DNA of 6,659 bases, taken from JAHFUI01 sp041485905. Lineage in GTDB: Bacteria > Acidobacteriota > Vicinamibacteria > Vicinamibacterales > CAVVIG01. The notes beneath the pieces are model-generated. The model was not told the origin of the DNA. It saw nothing but the letters and a program-made list of their open reading frames with translations, and ran no database searches. Where the stretch lies: NCBI GenBank assembly GCA_041485905.1, contig JBGPKK010000233.1, forward strand, positions 1 to 6,659. Direction: 5' to 3'. A program made the position numbers and the translations under genes. Positions 6,001-6,659 of the stretch are shown piece by piece. Each line of letters starts with the position of its first letter. Position 1 is the stretch's first letter.

Positions 6001-6659
6001 CTACTTCGCCGGCACCTTCGCCTTCAGCTCTTCACTCCAGTTGAGCACGACGTTTATTTGCGTGACGGGCTGCTCGGGCTCGGCTGGCTGAATCATAAGA
6101 AAGCGCCGACCATCCGCAGACACGTCGTAGCCCGACGTGCCCGTCCCGGTCCCTTCGTAGTGACCGTCGAAGAGCCGACGAGGCAGCCCCGCGACGAACG
6201 CCGGCTGGGTCGTAATCGCCACCGCCAGCATGGTGTCGCCGCTGCGGTAGAACAGTTCGCGTCCATCGCGCGACCAGACAGGTTCATCTCCGCCCTCGGT
6301 GGATATCTTCGACTTGCCGCTGGGACCAGGGAATGGCTGCACATAGACTTCCCTGCGGCCGGACTCGTTCGAGACGTAGACCAGCCAGCGGCCGTTTGGC
6401 GAAAAGTGCGAATTGGTCTCCATGGATGGGGTCCGGAGGGACGGTTTCGGCTTGCGGTCCCCGTCGAGCGAGAGCATCCAGACGTCGCTGCCCGTCGTGC
6501 GATCGACCTCTGAGAAGGCTAAGTGGGTCCCATCTGGCGACAACGACGTCGGCGTGTGCATGTTGTCGCTGCTGGTCAACCGTTCCTCGTCACCGCTCCC
6601 GTCTGCGGCCTTCCAGTAGAGGTTCCGAAAGCCCAGTCGCGTTCCGCGGTAGATGACGC
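6001..6659 (-). CDS. PD40 beta-propeller protein, C-terminal part only, probably a second Ser/Thr kinase
   Basis: The frame is open from the window edge (first full codon 6655-6657) to TAG at 6001-6003, giving 218 visible residues; the true start lies beyond the window. A TTG at 6577-6579 is internal, because propeller sequence (VIYRGTRLGFRNLYWKAADG) continues upstream of it. PD40 blades are seen as LSPDGTHLAFSE, FSPNGRWLVYVSNESG and WSRDGRELFYR. The protein ends with GYDVSADGRRFL followed by INVVLNWSEEL. The neighbouring kinase ends the same way (YDVSADGKRFLV, then ITLVVNWTAGLKK), so the two are paralogous in their C-terminal propellers. In Acidobacteriota this tail is most often attached to a Pkn-type kinase domain, but a winged-helix/PD40 regulator or a free TolB-like protein is also possible because the N-terminal domain is not visible. 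Confidence 0.88.
   Translation of the reverse strand, partial: VIYRGTRLGFRNLYWKAADGSGDEERLTSSDNMHTPTSLSPDGTHLAFSEVDRTTGSDVWMLSLDGDRKPKPSLRTPSMETNSHFSPNGRWLVYVSNESGRREVYVQPFPGPSGKSKISTEGGDEPVWSRDGRELFYRSGDTMLAVAITTQPAFVAGLPRRLFDGHYEGTGTGTSGYDVSADGRRFLMIQPAEPEQPVTQINVVLNWSEELKAKVPAK

Overview
The window is about 6.7 kb of GC-rich DNA that looks like a chromosome segment of an uncultured Acidobacteriota bacterium, possibly of the Vicinamibacteria type. This is inferred from gene content. It holds a DUF1552 gene followed by a secreted ankyrin-repeat gene, and a Pkn-type Ser/Thr kinase with an extracytoplasmic PD40 propeller beside a second PD40 protein. All of these are expanded in that phylum. 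No marker gene is present to settle the taxonomy.

Layout: (1) positions 1-2605, plus strand, hold a two-gene unit. It consists of the 3' part of a DUF1552 gene and, after a single spacer base, an exported protein built almost entirely of ankyrin repeats. (2) Positions 2606-2762 are a compact non-coding stretch. It contains a possible promoter, a short REP-like hairpin, the 5' half of a tRNA-Ser(GCU) gene broken off at the anticodon loop, and a perfect 15-bp-stem intrinsic terminator. (3) Positions 2763-3029 encode a small ribbon-helix-helix (CopG-like) antitoxin with no toxin gene beside it. (4) Positions 3030-3099 are a convergent intergenic gap with one hairpin. (5) Positions 3100-5874, minus strand, encode a full-length transmembrane Ser/Thr kinase with a C-terminal PD40 beta-propeller. 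(6) Positions 5875-6000 are intergenic and hold a -10-like box very close to the kinase start. (7) Positions 6001-6659, minus strand, hold the C-terminal end of a second PD40-propeller protein, probably a paralogous kinase, running off the window edge.

Functional reading: the DUF1552/ankyrin pair are probably co-translated and may act together outside the cytoplasm, although neither has an established biochemical role. The two minus-strand PD40 genes look like a tandem family that couples an external propeller to cytoplasmic Ser/Thr phosphorylation. The 157-bp junction between the two halves looks like a rearrangement or insertion scar (a broken tRNA and an orphan antitoxin) and is the most unusual part of the window. 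I see no CRISPR array, transposase, integrase or other clear defence or mobile system.
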